This document shows positions 1-7,908 of a stretch of 64,000 bases of DNA, in pieces (the first letter of the stretch is position 1; each line of letters opens with the position of its first letter). The DNA comes from Phycisphaerae bacterium (GTDB taxonomy: Bacteria; Planctomycetota; Phycisphaerae; Phycisphaerales; UBA1924), in NCBI GenBank assembly GCA_016873295.1, contig VGXM01000001.1:62001-126000 (forward strand). Direction: 5' to 3'. The notes beneath the pieces were generated by a model. That model made no database searches, had not been told where the DNA came from, and saw nothing but the letters and a program-made list of their open reading frames with translations. Made by a program: the position numbers and the translations under genes.

Positions 1-667
1 CGCCCGAGACCAGGGCCGCCAGCGGGCGCTGCGGGTCGGCGGACCCGGCGCGGAAGTCGGAGAGCACGGCGACGGTGACGCCCTGGTCGTCCGGGACCGA
101 GGCGATCTGGTCGCGCACGATGGCGGCGGCGCCCGGGAGGTCCGCCGCGCTCTCGCTGGGCCCGATGCGATCGAGCACGCCCCGCACGGAGGCCAGGTCG
201 GGCGACGGGGGCAGCACGATCGACTCGGGCGGCGCCGCCAGGGCCAGGACGGCGACGCGGTCGCCCCGGGCCGGGTCGAGTCGGGCGACGAGCGATCGGG
301 CGCCGTCGAGGTGGCGGTCCAGGGCGCGGGCGCCGTCGGGGCTTTGCGCGGAGGCGGTCAGGCTGTTGTCGATGAGCAGGTAGAGCGTGGTGGGCCCGGT
401 GCGGGCGTGGGCGCCCCGGGCGTCGAGGGCGGGCTTGCCGACGGCCCCGGCGATGAGGGCCAGGAGCAGGCAGCGCAGGGCCAGGAGCAGGACCTGCTCG
501 AAGCGGATGCGTCGGCGCTGCTGGCGGTAGGCCTCGAGGAGGAAGCGCATGGCGCCCCAGCGGATGGGCGTTCGCCGGCGGCGCATGAAGAAGTGGATGA
601 GGATGGGGACGGCGATGCACGCCGCGCCGGCGAGGAAGAGCCCCGGGTTGAGGAAGGAGAGGGCCAT
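1..667 (-). CDS. BatA-type membrane/VWA protein, N-terminal part (runs off the left edge)
   Basis: The predicted protein starts MALSFLNPGLFLAGAACIAV and continues PILIHFFMRRRR and RWGAMRFL. This is the classic N-terminal membrane domain of BatA/aerotolerance-type proteins (CHP02226): one hydrophobic helix, then an arginine patch and a second helix (about residues 45-65, rich in L/A). After that comes a von Willebrand A-like region around LYLLIDNSLTASA, whose metal-binding motif is degenerate. The start codon lies 5 bp after the stop of the DUF58 gene, so the two are surely co-transcribed, as in MoxR-DUF58-BatA operons. Such proteins are inner-membrane and of poorly defined role (stress or chaperone-like). 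The C-terminus is outside the window, so total length is unknown. Confidence 0.85.
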   Translation of the reverse strand, partial: MALSFLNPGLFLAGAACIAVPILIHFFMRRRRTPIRWGAMRFLLEAYRQQRRRIRFEQVLLLALRCLLLALIAGAVGKPALDARGAHARTGPTTLYLLIDNSLTASAQSPDGARALDRHLDGARSLVARLDPARGDRVAVLALAAPPESIVLPPSPDLASVRGVLDRIGPSESAADLPGAAAIVRDQIASVPDDQGVTVAVLSDFRAGSADPQRPLAALVSG

Positions 668-672
668 CCGGT

Positions 673-1695
673 TCAGCCGTACTTGGATCGCTTGATGCGG
701 GCGTTGCGCCGCGCGACGAAGGCGGCCAGGGGCGGGCCCAGCCAGTCGTGCGTGTTGACGAACTGGTAGTCGAACCCGAAGGAGCGGGCCGCCCTCTCGC
801 AGTCGGCGACGTGGGTCCGCACGAGCTCGAGGTAGCGGTCGCGGACGGCCCGCGGGTCGACCCGCAGGCGGGACTCGCGCTCAAGCCCCTCGAAGGGGGC
901 CACGTCGGCGAAGTCGAACTCCAGCTCGGCCCGGTCCATGACCTGGAAGAGGATCAGGTCGTGCCCGGCGTGCTTGATGCGGGCCAGGCCCGCCCGCAAC
1001 TGGTCGAGCCCGAAGAAGCCGTCGGTGATCAGGGCCACCAGGCCGCGGTTGGTGACCTTGCCCAGGGTCTCGTCGACGGCGCGGCGGAGGTCGGTGGGGC
1101 GCCCCACGTTCCCGGGGTCGAGCGGGTGCGTGGACAGGGCCCCGATGATCTGGCGCCAGGTGCCCTGGCTGCTGGAGCGCTTGACCATGGCCCGCACGGC
1201 GTCGGCGAAGATCACCAGCCCGGCGCGGTCGCCCTGGCGGAGGGTGACGTAGGCCAGGGCCGCGGCCAGGGCGGTGGCGTGGTCGAACTTGCTCCACTGG
1301 GTGCGCTCGTCGAGGCTGGTCTTGCGCCCCACGCCCGAGGCCTCCTCGAAGAGCCGCGAGCCGTAGAACATGGAGCCGGAGACGTCGACCATGGCGGTGA
1401 GGTCGAGGCTGGTCTCCTGCTGGTACTGCTTGAGCTGGAGGCGGTCGCTCTTGCCGTAGACCTTCCAGTCCAGGTGCCGCAGGTCGTCGCCGGGGACGTA
1501 GGGGCGGTGCTGTGCGAACTCGACGGAGTAGCCCTGGAAGGGGGAGCGGTGGTGCCCGCTGGAGACGCCCTCGACGATCATCTTGGCCCGGAGCTCGAAA
1601 GAGCCCAGGCGCGCCAGGGTCTGGGGGTGCAGGTAGAGAGAGGCGTCGACCTCCGGGGGCGGGGCGGCCTGGGGCGACGGGGTGGGCTCGGGCAT
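673..1695 (-). CDS. DUF58 domain protein (VWA-like)
   Basis: A 340-aa cytosolic protein. The DUF58 core is plain: a proline-rich N-terminus, then a GHHRSPFQG segment, then PGDDLRHLDWKVYG, the family hallmark (residues about 65-80). It is followed by a VWA-like fold with the metal-site motif DVSGSM and a later ALITDGFF strand. I start at the ATG giving MPEPTPSPQ because the longer open frame upstream is only antisense to the TolC-like gene. The next gene downstream is a BatA-type membrane protein 5 bp away. The usual MoxR ATPase of such operons is not visible in the window; upstream is a divergent gene instead. DUF58 proteins are thought to work with MoxR AAA+ chaperones; the biochemical role is not established. 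Confidence 0.9.
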   Translation of the reverse strand: MPEPTPSPQAAPPPEVDASLYLHPQTLARLGSFELRAKMIVEGVSSGHHRSPFQGYSVEFAQHRPYVPGDDLRHLDWKVYGKSDRLQLKQYQQETSLDLTAMVDVSGSMFYGSRLFEEASGVGRKTSLDERTQWSKFDHATALAAALAYVTLRQGDRAGLVIFADAVRAMVKRSSSQGTWRQIIGALSTHPLDPGNVGRPTDLRRAVDETLGKVTNRGLVALITDGFFGLDQLRAGLARIKHAGHDLILFQVMDRAELEFDFADVAPFEGLERESRLRVDPRAVRDRYLELVRTHVADCERAARSFGFDYQFVNTHDWLGPPLAAFVARRNARIKRSKYG

Positions 1696-1812
1696 CGATC
1701 GATGGTATCGGCTCGCGGGGCGTCGACGGTCCGCACGGGCCTTGCCGGGGGCGCGAACGTCGGTTAGCGTTGCGGGGGGGGCGAGGGTACCTTGGGCGCG
1801 TTCAGAGGGATC

Positions 1813-3027
1813 ATGGCGGCGGCGGGCGGGTGCGCATGGGCGCTGGGGTGCGCATCGCCCGGGGCGATGACGCCCGAGCGGCGCGTGGAAGCGGCGATCG
1901 TGGAGCGGGCGGGGGTGGCGCCGTCGACCGAGCCGATCGTGGTCGAGCTCCCCGTGGAGGAGGCGGTCGTCGAGGAGCCCGCGCCGGAGGAGGCGCCGAT
2001 GGCGGCGCCGGCGGTCTCGGAGCCGGAGCCCGCCGTGGAGGCGCCGCCGCCGGCCCCCGACCCGCGCGCGCTCGATGAGGCGGGGCGCGTGCAGTTGAGG
2101 CAGGGCGGGCTGGCGGCGTTGGCGCTGGGGGGGAGCGCCGACGCCGTGGTCGCCGCGGCCTTGGCCCGCAACGGGGAGTTGTGGTGGGCCCTGGGCGGGC
2201 TGGGCGTGTCGGCGTCGCGCGTGGCGTCGCGCTGGACGCCGGACGGGAACGCGGCCTGGCCTGAGCGTCGGCTGGCGGAGGTGGTGGAGACGCTCGCGGC
2301 CGCCGGGGCGGGGTGGGAGGCCCGCGACGCAGTCGGCGCGCTCGCCCACCGCGTGCGCGTCGCATCCCTGCGCCTGCAGGCGGCGGCCCGGGCGCTGGAC
2401 CTGCATTCGACGCACGTCCGCTCGTTCCAGGCCGCGACGGCCCTCTCGCGGATGGACGCGGCGGTGGCGGACCACGCGGGAGAGCGGGCCGCGGCCCAGC
2501 GGGCGCGGCTGGAGCTGGTGCGCCTTCAGACCGAGGTCGCAAGCCACCAGCGCGAGCTGGAGCTCCTGATGGGCTTCGCCGCGGGGGCCCCCGCCTGGAC
2601 TCCGAGCCCGGGCCCGCCCGCGCTCCCGCCGCCGAGGCTGGACCCGCGCCTGGAGCAGGCGATCGCGTCGGCCCTGCGCGACCGCGCCGACCTGCGCTCC
2701 CGGCGCGAGCAGGCGGCGAGCGATGGGCCGGGGGAAAAGGCCCGCGCGGCGGAGCTGGAGCTGGCGATCCGCTCCCAAGTGATCGATGCCCATGCGCGGA
2801 TGGCGACGGCCCGGCTCGTGGGCGAGGCCTGCCGCGACGCCCTCATCCCCATGCACGAGCGCATCGTCGAGCTCTCGCTGGACCGCTTCAACGCGGGGAC
2901 GGTGGACGCGGCGACGCTGCTCTCGGCCCAGCGCGAACTCGTGACGGCGCGGCGGCAGGAGATCGAAAGCCTGCGCGACTACTGGATCGCCCGGGCCGAC
3001 CTGCTGCGGGCGACGGGGCAGTGGTGA
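1813..3027 (+). CDS. TolC-like outer-membrane efflux protein (OEP family)
   Basis: A 404-aa protein with an N-terminal hydrophobic segment (AAAGGCAWALGCASPG, possibly a lipoprotein-type signal with an imperfect lipobox), an acidic proline-rich linker to about residue 90, then long alpha-helical, alanine-rich repeats. The C-terminal signature is a helix with DRFNAGTVDAATLLSAQREL followed by YWIARADLLRATGQW, the typical end of TolC/OEP-family channels. I choose the ATG preceded by AGAGGGA rather than a TTG 21 bp upstream. Predicted role: outer-membrane channel of a tripartite efflux or type I export system. No membrane-fusion or pump gene is adjacent, so the substrate is unknown. It is somewhat shorter than E. 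coli TolC, and the first OEP repeat looks divergent. Confidence 0.75.
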   Translation: MAAAGGCAWALGCASPGAMTPERRVEAAIVERAGVAPSTEPIVVELPVEEAVVEEPAPEEAPMAAPAVSEPEPAVEAPPPAPDPRALDEAGRVQLRQGGLAALALGGSADAVVAAALARNGELWWALGGLGVSASRVASRWTPDGNAAWPERRLAEVVETLAAAGAGWEARDAVGALAHRVRVASLRLQAAARALDLHSTHVRSFQAATALSRMDAAVADHAGERAAAQRARLELVRLQTEVASHQRELELLMGFAAGAPAWTPSPGPPALPPPRLDPRLEQAIASALRDRADLRSRREQAASDGPGEKARAAELELAIRSQVIDAHARMATARLVGEACRDALIPMHERIVELSLDRFNAGTVDAATLLSAQRELVTARRQEIESLRDYWIARADLLRATGQW

Positions 3028-3061
3028 GAGCAGGCCGTCGGTCTTGAAGGGCGGGGGCCGG

Positions 3062-3910
3062 TCAGCGGTTCACGTCGACGCCGCGGCAGCCCCACGCGGG
3101 GGCGTTGAAGGGCACGGCCGTCGTTGTGGGGCGCATGGGCGAATGCCACGCGAGGTTGAAGCTGTACTCCAGCGAGGGCTCGACGCCCGCGAGGAGCAGC
3201 CGCTCGGCGTGTCCATCGACGAAGGCGGCGTTTGCGCGGGCACACGCCGCGTCGGTCAGGAGTCTGGGCTCGCGCCCGTGATGGTCGGCGACCTCCGCGA
3301 ACATCGCCTTGCGCGTCGGGTGCAGAACGTCTGACATGCCGACGAACCGGCGGAACTCCCGGTCCTCGGAGCGGAGGCGCCGCTCGGGCGCGGCGGGGTC
3401 CCACAGTCGGGCGTCGGTGATGAGGGCGGTGGAGTAGAGATAGCTGAACATCCCCGCCGCCGCCGGGTTGTGCGCTTGAGTGAGATCTCCCATGGCCCGG
3501 GCCACGGTGGGGCAGGCCCAGGCGGCCATGGGGTCGCCCTCCTCCCAGATATAGCCGATCAGCGCGCCCTGCCAGGCGCTGAACTGGCCCAGATACGCGA
3601 GCCCGGTGGTCGTCGTGGCGGTCGAGAAGTTCGCGAGGTTCTCGCCGAAGACCATCTCCTTGCGGAGGAAGACGTTGGGGCAGTTTCCCTTGTAGTCGCC
3701 CGCGAAGAGACTGGCCCCCTTGAGCAGGCCCGAGAGCGTCGAGAGGCACGAGGTGGACTGGGCCGACCGTCGGGCATCGCCCAGCGCGGGCAGGGTGAGC
3801 GCGATCAGCACGGCGATGACGCTGATGCAGACGAGGAGCTCGACGAGCGTGAAGCCCCGATGGATTGGGCCTGACCTCGTTGATGTTTCATGCGGTCCGA
3901 GCGCCGCCAT
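3062..3910 (-). CDS. Prepilin-type protein with N-terminal methylation signal
   Basis: A 282-aa protein. The type IV prepilin/pseudopilin leader is unmistakable: a short basic leader ending HRG, cleavage before FTLVELLV, and about 20 hydrophobic residues (CISVIAVLIALTLPAL). The C-terminal part holds NAAFVDGHAERL, the FVDGH motif common in the large planctomycete family of prepilin-like secreted proteins (DUF1559-like). It would be processed by a PilD-type peptidase and anchored in the inner membrane or exported through a type II-like system. It is last in a four-gene minus-strand cluster, 14 bp after the preceding gene. That gene also ends near tryptophan/tyrosine-rich sequence, but no direct link is visible. 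Function beyond the prepilin fold is unknown. Confidence 0.88.
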   Translation of the reverse strand: MAALGPHETSTRSGPIHRGFTLVELLVCISVIAVLIALTLPALGDARRSAQSTSCLSTLSGLLKGASLFAGDYKGNCPNVFLRKEMVFGENLANFSTATTTTGLAYLGQFSAWQGALIGYIWEEGDPMAAWACPTVARAMGDLTQAHNPAAAGMFSYLYSTALITDARLWDPAAPERRLRSEDREFRRFVGMSDVLHPTRKAMFAEVADHHGREPRLLTDAACARANAAFVDGHAERLLLAGVEPSLEYSFNLAWHSPMRPTTTAVPFNAPAWGCRGVDVNR

Positions 3911-3924
3911 GGCGTTCTCCCGCG

Positions 3925-4812
3925 TCAATACCACATGATGTGGGCCGCCACGTTCTTCATCGCGAACGACGAGCAGTGCCAGGTGTGCAGCTGGGGATCC
4001 CAGTACCAGCGCGACACGAGCGGGTAACGCACGCCGCGCTCGGACTCCGCCACCGTCGTGGCGATCGCGTAGACGACCGATCCGTTGTCGCGGAGCACGT
4101 CGGCGTAGCTCCTCCGCGGCACGCGGTAACGCAGATCCCCGACGGTCGCCGTCGCGTCCCAATACGAATCGAGTTCGACGGCGGGAAAGGCGACCACGAG
4201 CGACGTGTTCTGCTCGCGGGTTTGCCCGACGTGGATCGACGTGCCCCAGTCTCCCACGCCCACGCCCTTGATCCGGACGCCATACTCGGCCCACGCGAGC
4301 TCGAGCATCGCTTTCAGCGCCTCTCGGGCCTCTGTGCGGCTGGGAACACGCCCGGTCACGCGTTCGTGGTAGAACAGCGGCAATCTCCAGATGTCGTCCG
4401 AGTCGTCGGGCCCGATCCACCTGGTCTTCTCTCGGTCCGCAAGAGCCAGATACTCCGCGGGGCTCTCCGCCGCTCGCGCGGCCAGGTGGTCTCCGAGCGT
4501 CCGCAGCAGGGCGTCGCGCGACGCGTCGGTGAGGAGGCGGTGCGGGTCGCTGAGACCGGCTTGAAGGGCGGCGTCAACCCGACCCCGATCGTCGGCCGGG
4601 ATGAAGGTCAAGCGCGCGATCCGCGCCGCCCGAAGCTCGCGCATGCGCTGTGCTTCCAACGCGACGCCCCGAGTGAAGGCGTCAACTCGGCGCGACGGGG
4701 TCAACGCCCGAACCCCGTGCCATGCGGCGAAGGAGAGGGCCGCGACCACGAACGCCCATTGCAGCCATCCCGTCGAGAGGCGGCGCCGCGGGCGATCGCG
4801 CTCCGGGGCCAC
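3925..4812 (-). CDS. Membrane-anchored protein of unknown function
   Basis: About 295 aa with a basic N-terminus (PERDRPRRRLSTGW), a single transmembrane segment (LQWAFVVAALSFAAWHGV) and a mostly hydrophilic extracytoplasmic remainder. The C-terminal third is beta-rich, with several Trp/Tyr residues (RWYWDPQLHTWHCSSF). I do not recognise a family. I chose a GTG start with a good GGAGGGG site about 9 nt upstream. A TTG 36 bp further upstream, overlapping the stop of the Cys-rich gene (TTGA), is an equally possible coupled start. Spacing in the cluster (32 bp or overlap upstream, 14 bp to the pseudopilin) indicates one transcript. Codon use resembles the neighbours. Confidence 0.7.
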   Translation of the reverse strand: MAPERDRPRRRLSTGWLQWAFVVAALSFAAWHGVRALTPSRRVDAFTRGVALEAQRMRELRAARIARLTFIPADDRGRVDAALQAGLSDPHRLLTDASRDALLRTLGDHLAARAAESPAEYLALADREKTRWIGPDDSDDIWRLPLFYHERVTGRVPSRTEAREALKAMLELAWAEYGVRIKGVGVGDWGTSIHVGQTREQNTSLVVAFPAVELDSYWDATATVGDLRYRVPRRSYADVLRDNGSVVYAIATTVAESERGVRYPLVSRWYWDPQLHTWHCSSFAMKNVAAHIMWY

Positions 4813-4844
4813 CGCGACCGCCCCTCCGATTCCCTGGCGTGGGC

Positions 4845-5138
4845 TCAATCCCCACCCCCTCCACCGCCTCCGCCGGGAGGCGCCGCGCCCAGGCAGCAGG
4901 TCGTGCAGTTGATCATCGGCACGATGGACGTTGCGCAACAGACAAAGGGCGCGATCGCTCCCGACCCGCAGAAGCAGCAGTTGCAGGTCGACCCGGCAAG
5001 CCCGCAGATGACAAAACCACATCCGGTCTGCCGGTTGCAGCACTGGTTGGGCCCGCACGGCTCGCTCGTGTCCGCCAGCAGGCTGCCACCGGCCCACAGC
5101 GCCAAACCCGCCGACACACCCATCAAGACCGATCTCAT
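4845..5138 (-). CDS. Small secreted cysteine-rich protein (14 Cys)
   Basis: A 97-aa protein with a signal peptide (MRSVLMGVSAGLALWAGG, cleavage likely after SLLA). The mature region of about 75 residues contains 14 cysteines in the pattern C-x4-CC-x4-C-x4-C-x6-C-x-CC-x-C-x9-CC-x8-C-x2-CC, and ends in a run of eight glycines and Asp. Such density suggests a disulfide-knotted or metal-binding exported peptide. Its ATG overlaps the TGA of the DUF1573 gene by 4 bp, implying translational coupling. No family is recognised. It could be a structural peptide, a metal-binding protein or a secreted effector; the sequence does not decide. The cysteine codons are read in one uninterrupted frame, which argues against a chance reading frame. 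Confidence 0.72.
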   Translation of the reverse strand: MRSVLMGVSAGLALWAGGSLLADTSEPCGPNQCCNRQTGCGFVICGLAGSTCNCCFCGSGAIAPFVCCATSIVPMINCTTCCLGAAPPGGGGGGGGD

Positions 5139-5839
5139 CGCGAATCTCCTTTCGAGGGGGTCAACTCCAATGCTCCGTCATGGCCGATGATCCACCCGGA
5201 CCAGGTCGCCGACTCGGGCGTGAGGAGACTCAGCACCAGTTCCGCGGTGCCGTCCGTTGGGATCGCCACATCCCCAACAATGACCAGCCGCCGGCGGTCG
5301 CGGTCCACGATCACCCGGATCGGCGCATCCCGCCCCGGGATATGACAAACCCCGCCCGCGACCAGGTCGAGGAACCTGGGGTCGACGGCCAGGAGCGCCG
5401 CGCCGCCTTCCAATGCCACCGCCGCCCGGTCGGGCCACCCCTCGAACGGCGAAAGGACCTTCCCTCGCACGATCAAGCGTGAGGTGTAGCCGTCGTCCAG
5501 CGTCAGGAAGATCTGGGCCTCGACGATTCGCTCGTGCTTTCCGGGCTTGACCACGACGTCGAGGGTCTCGCTTGACCAGGGCCTGATTACGCGTGGCCCA
5601 GAATCCACGAGCGTGCACTGGCAACTCGACGAGAGTTCCTTGAGAGTGGCCGACCGCAATGGGTGCTGATTCCGAATGGGGACGGGCACGGTCACGGCAA
5701 CCATCGGCAACACCATCCCGACGTCGACAACATCCTGAATGGCGAGCGATGCCGGTCGGCGCCACAACGTTACAACGGCGACGCCGAGAATTACGCCAAC
5801 CCCTGCCACGAACCCGATGATCGACCGAGCGGCGCTCAT
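5135..5839 (-). CDS. DUF1573 domain protein, membrane-anchored
   Basis: A 234-aa protein with an N-terminal transmembrane helix (SIIGFVAGVGVILGVAVVTLW), then an Ig-like beta-sandwich with the DUF1573 fingerprint: LKELSSSCQCTLVDSG, followed by a basic/acidic strand pattern (ETLDVVVKPGKHERIVEAQI). The paired Cys in SCQC is the family's hallmark. The ATG giving MSAARS is preceded by GGAGGG at good distance, so I prefer it to a longer start. It is first in the cluster and overlaps the Cys-rich gene by 4 bp. DUF1573 proteins are extracytoplasmic and often sit beside exported small proteins in Planctomycetes and Bacteroidetes. A role in displaying or maturing the Cys-rich product is an inference. 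Confidence 0.83.
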   Translation of the reverse strand: MSAARSIIGFVAGVGVILGVAVVTLWRRPASLAIQDVVDVGMVLPMVAVTVPVPIRNQHPLRSATLKELSSSCQCTLVDSGPRVIRPWSSETLDVVVKPGKHERIVEAQIFLTLDDGYTSRLIVRGKVLSPFEGWPDRAAVALEGGAALLAVDPRFLDLVAGGVCHIPGRDAPIRVIVDRDRRRLVIVGDVAIPTDGTAELVLSLLTPESATWSGWIIGHDGALELTPSKGDSR

Positions 5840-6035
5840 TCGACCCTCCGCCGGGAGACTCAGCGCAATCCAGCGTACCCGTCCCCTCCCCCCCGACAAG
5901 CTTGGCTCAGTGCTCTATTCCAATTGTGGAGAACCTGTGGACAGCATGCGCGGGGAACAATGTATCGTCGCCTGCCGGTCCCATAACGCAGGTTGCTGTT
6001 TCAGCGTGAGACTCGCCGCGCACGAAACATGGTTG

Positions 6036-7652
6036 TTAGAGCAGGCCGTCATGGTCGGCGGGCGGGCCCGGCGCGCCGGGGTTGCGTGGGTAGTCGCGTC
6101 CGTTGGTGGGGGGGCCGCCGAAGCCGGGGCCGGGGTCGTTGTAGCCGGCGGGCGGTCGGTGCCCGGAGTGGTTGCGGAAGCGGGTGACGTCGGCGTCCCA
6201 GACGAGCCTGACCGAGCCGGTGGGCCCGTTGCGCTGCTTGGCGACGATGACCTCGGCGACGCCGATCTTCTCCTGGTTCTCGGGGTCGTTCGCCCAGTCG
6301 GGATCGTGCCGGTGGTAATAGTCCTCGCGGTGCAGGAGCATGATGACGTCGGCGTCCTGCTCGATGGAGCCGGACTCGCGGAGGTCGCTCATGCGGGGGC
6401 GGTTGCCCTCGCGCTGCTCGCTGGCGCGGTTGAGCTGGGAGAGGACGACGACGGGGATCTCCAGCTCGCGGGCCAGGGCCTTGACGCCGCGGCTGATGGC
6501 GGCGACCTCGACCTGTCGGCTGTCGCGGCTGGCGCCGGGGGCGGTGATGAGCTGGAGGTAGTCGATGACGACCATCTGGATCTGGTTGCGGTCGCGCATC
6601 CGCCGCGCCCGAGAGCGCAGCTGCACGATGGTCATGTCGGGCGAGTCGTCGATGTAGACGGGGGCCTCCTTGAGGTCGTCGGCGGCGAGCATGAGGCGCT
6701 TGTACTCGTCCTGCGAGAGCCCGTGCCCGGTGCGGATCTTCTGCGAGTTGACGCCCGAGACGGCGGAGAGGAGCCGCTGCACGACCGCCGACTTGGACAT
6801 CTCCATGCTGAAGACGAGCACCGGGATGAGCCCGTCGGTGTCGCCCGGTCGGCGCTGCTCGGGGACCAGCCCGCGGAAGGCGACCTGCTCGGCGAGGTTG
6901 AGGGCCAGGGCGGTCTTGCCCATGGAGGGGCGGGCGGCGACCACGATCATCTCGCCCTTCTGGAGCCCGCGGAGGAGCCCGTCCAGGTCCGGGTAGCCGC
7001 TCTTCAGGCCCGTGGCGCCCGCTCCGTCGAACTCGGCGGCCTCGAGGCGGGTCATCTCGAGGTCGAGCAGGTCCTTGAGCTTCTGCGGGTCGCTGGTGTC
7101 CGACTCCTTGGCGATGTCGAAGACGGCCATCTCGGCCTTCTCGATCACCTCGCGCGGGCCGTTGGGACCGGCGTCGCCCACGTGGTAGGCGTCGTAGAGG
7201 ATGCGTCCGGCGGCGTCGATCAGGCGGCGCAGGCGGGCCTTCTCGGCGACGATCGAGGCGTAGTGCGGCGCCGTGACCGACGTGGGAACGCTCTGGACCA
7301 GCTCGCCGATGTAGTTGAGCCCGCCCACCTCGTCGAGGGCGTTGCGGTCGCGGAGAAGGTCGGCGACCGCGATCACGTCGAGGCGCTCGCCCAGCTTCTT
7401 GTCGTACAGGTCGATCACGGCACGGTAGATGGCCTCGTGGCGCTCGTCGTAAAAGTCCGTCGGCGTCTTGACGATCGGCAGCACGTCGGCGAGCACCCGC
7501 GGGTCGAGGATGACGGCCCCGAGCAGGGCCATCTCGGCCTCGATGGAACGCGGCGGCTCCTTGTCGAAGAGCTTGCCCACGGGGACGACGACGGGCCTGC
7601 CCCGGAAGGGGATCGAACGGGAGGCGCCGGGCTGGGCGGGATCGGTGGTCAT
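6036..7652 (-). CDS. dnaB: Replicative DNA helicase
   Basis: A 538-aa hexameric 5'-3' helicase that unwinds the replication fork and recruits primase. The N-terminal DnaB domain begins at about residue 33 (RSIEAEMALLGAVI). The RecA-like C-terminal domain has Walker A ARPSMGKTA (residues 240-248), Walker B around VVIDYLQLI, and the family-typical LSQLNRASEQREGNRPRMSD and LRESGSIEQDADVIM. There is no intein. The last 40 residues form a proline/glycine-rich tail (GFGGPPTNGRDYPRNPG), longer than in E. coli. The gene is monocistronic by spacing: a 256-bp divergent gap separates it from the HDOD gene, and 196 bp follow it. Confidence 0.97.
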   Translation of the reverse strand: MTTDPAQPGASRSIPFRGRPVVVPVGKLFDKEPPRSIEAEMALLGAVILDPRVLADVLPIVKTPTDFYDERHEAIYRAVIDLYDKKLGERLDVIAVADLLRDRNALDEVGGLNYIGELVQSVPTSVTAPHYASIVAEKARLRRLIDAAGRILYDAYHVGDAGPNGPREVIEKAEMAVFDIAKESDTSDPQKLKDLLDLEMTRLEAAEFDGAGATGLKSGYPDLDGLLRGLQKGEMIVVAARPSMGKTALALNLAEQVAFRGLVPEQRRPGDTDGLIPVLVFSMEMSKSAVVQRLLSAVSGVNSQKIRTGHGLSQDEYKRLMLAADDLKEAPVYIDDSPDMTIVQLRSRARRMRDRNQIQMVVIDYLQLITAPGASRDSRQVEVAAISRGVKALARELEIPVVVLSQLNRASEQREGNRPRMSDLRESGSIEQDADVIMLLHREDYYHRHDPDWANDPENQEKIGVAEVIVAKQRNGPTGSVRLVWDADVTRFRNHSGHRPPAGYNDPGPGFGGPPTNGRDYPRNPGAPGPPADHDGLL

Positions 7653-7908
7653 GGCGGGACGGGGCGTCGCGAGCGGTGGGCGGCGAGGGGCGGGGGGACT
7701 GTGACCTGGGGGGACAACGGGTGCCGGCCCGCGCCAGCGCGTCCCCCGCAGCCGACACCCATCCCGGGACCGTACGGGCGCCGGCGACCGGCGGCATGGC
7801 CCGTCCCTTAAGGGTTATTCCGGGGTGCCAGGCACGCCCGGTTCACACGGGGCTCGGCGGGGACCGATGGTGGAACCGTGGCACCCCCAGCCCGTGCGTG
7901 GTGATTGA

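Noticed and set aside
5926-5946. DnaA-box-like pair TTGTGGAGA and CTGTGGACA near dnaB, possible replication origin
   Set aside because: Only two imperfect boxes, no AT-rich unwinding region and no dnaA or dnaN nearby.
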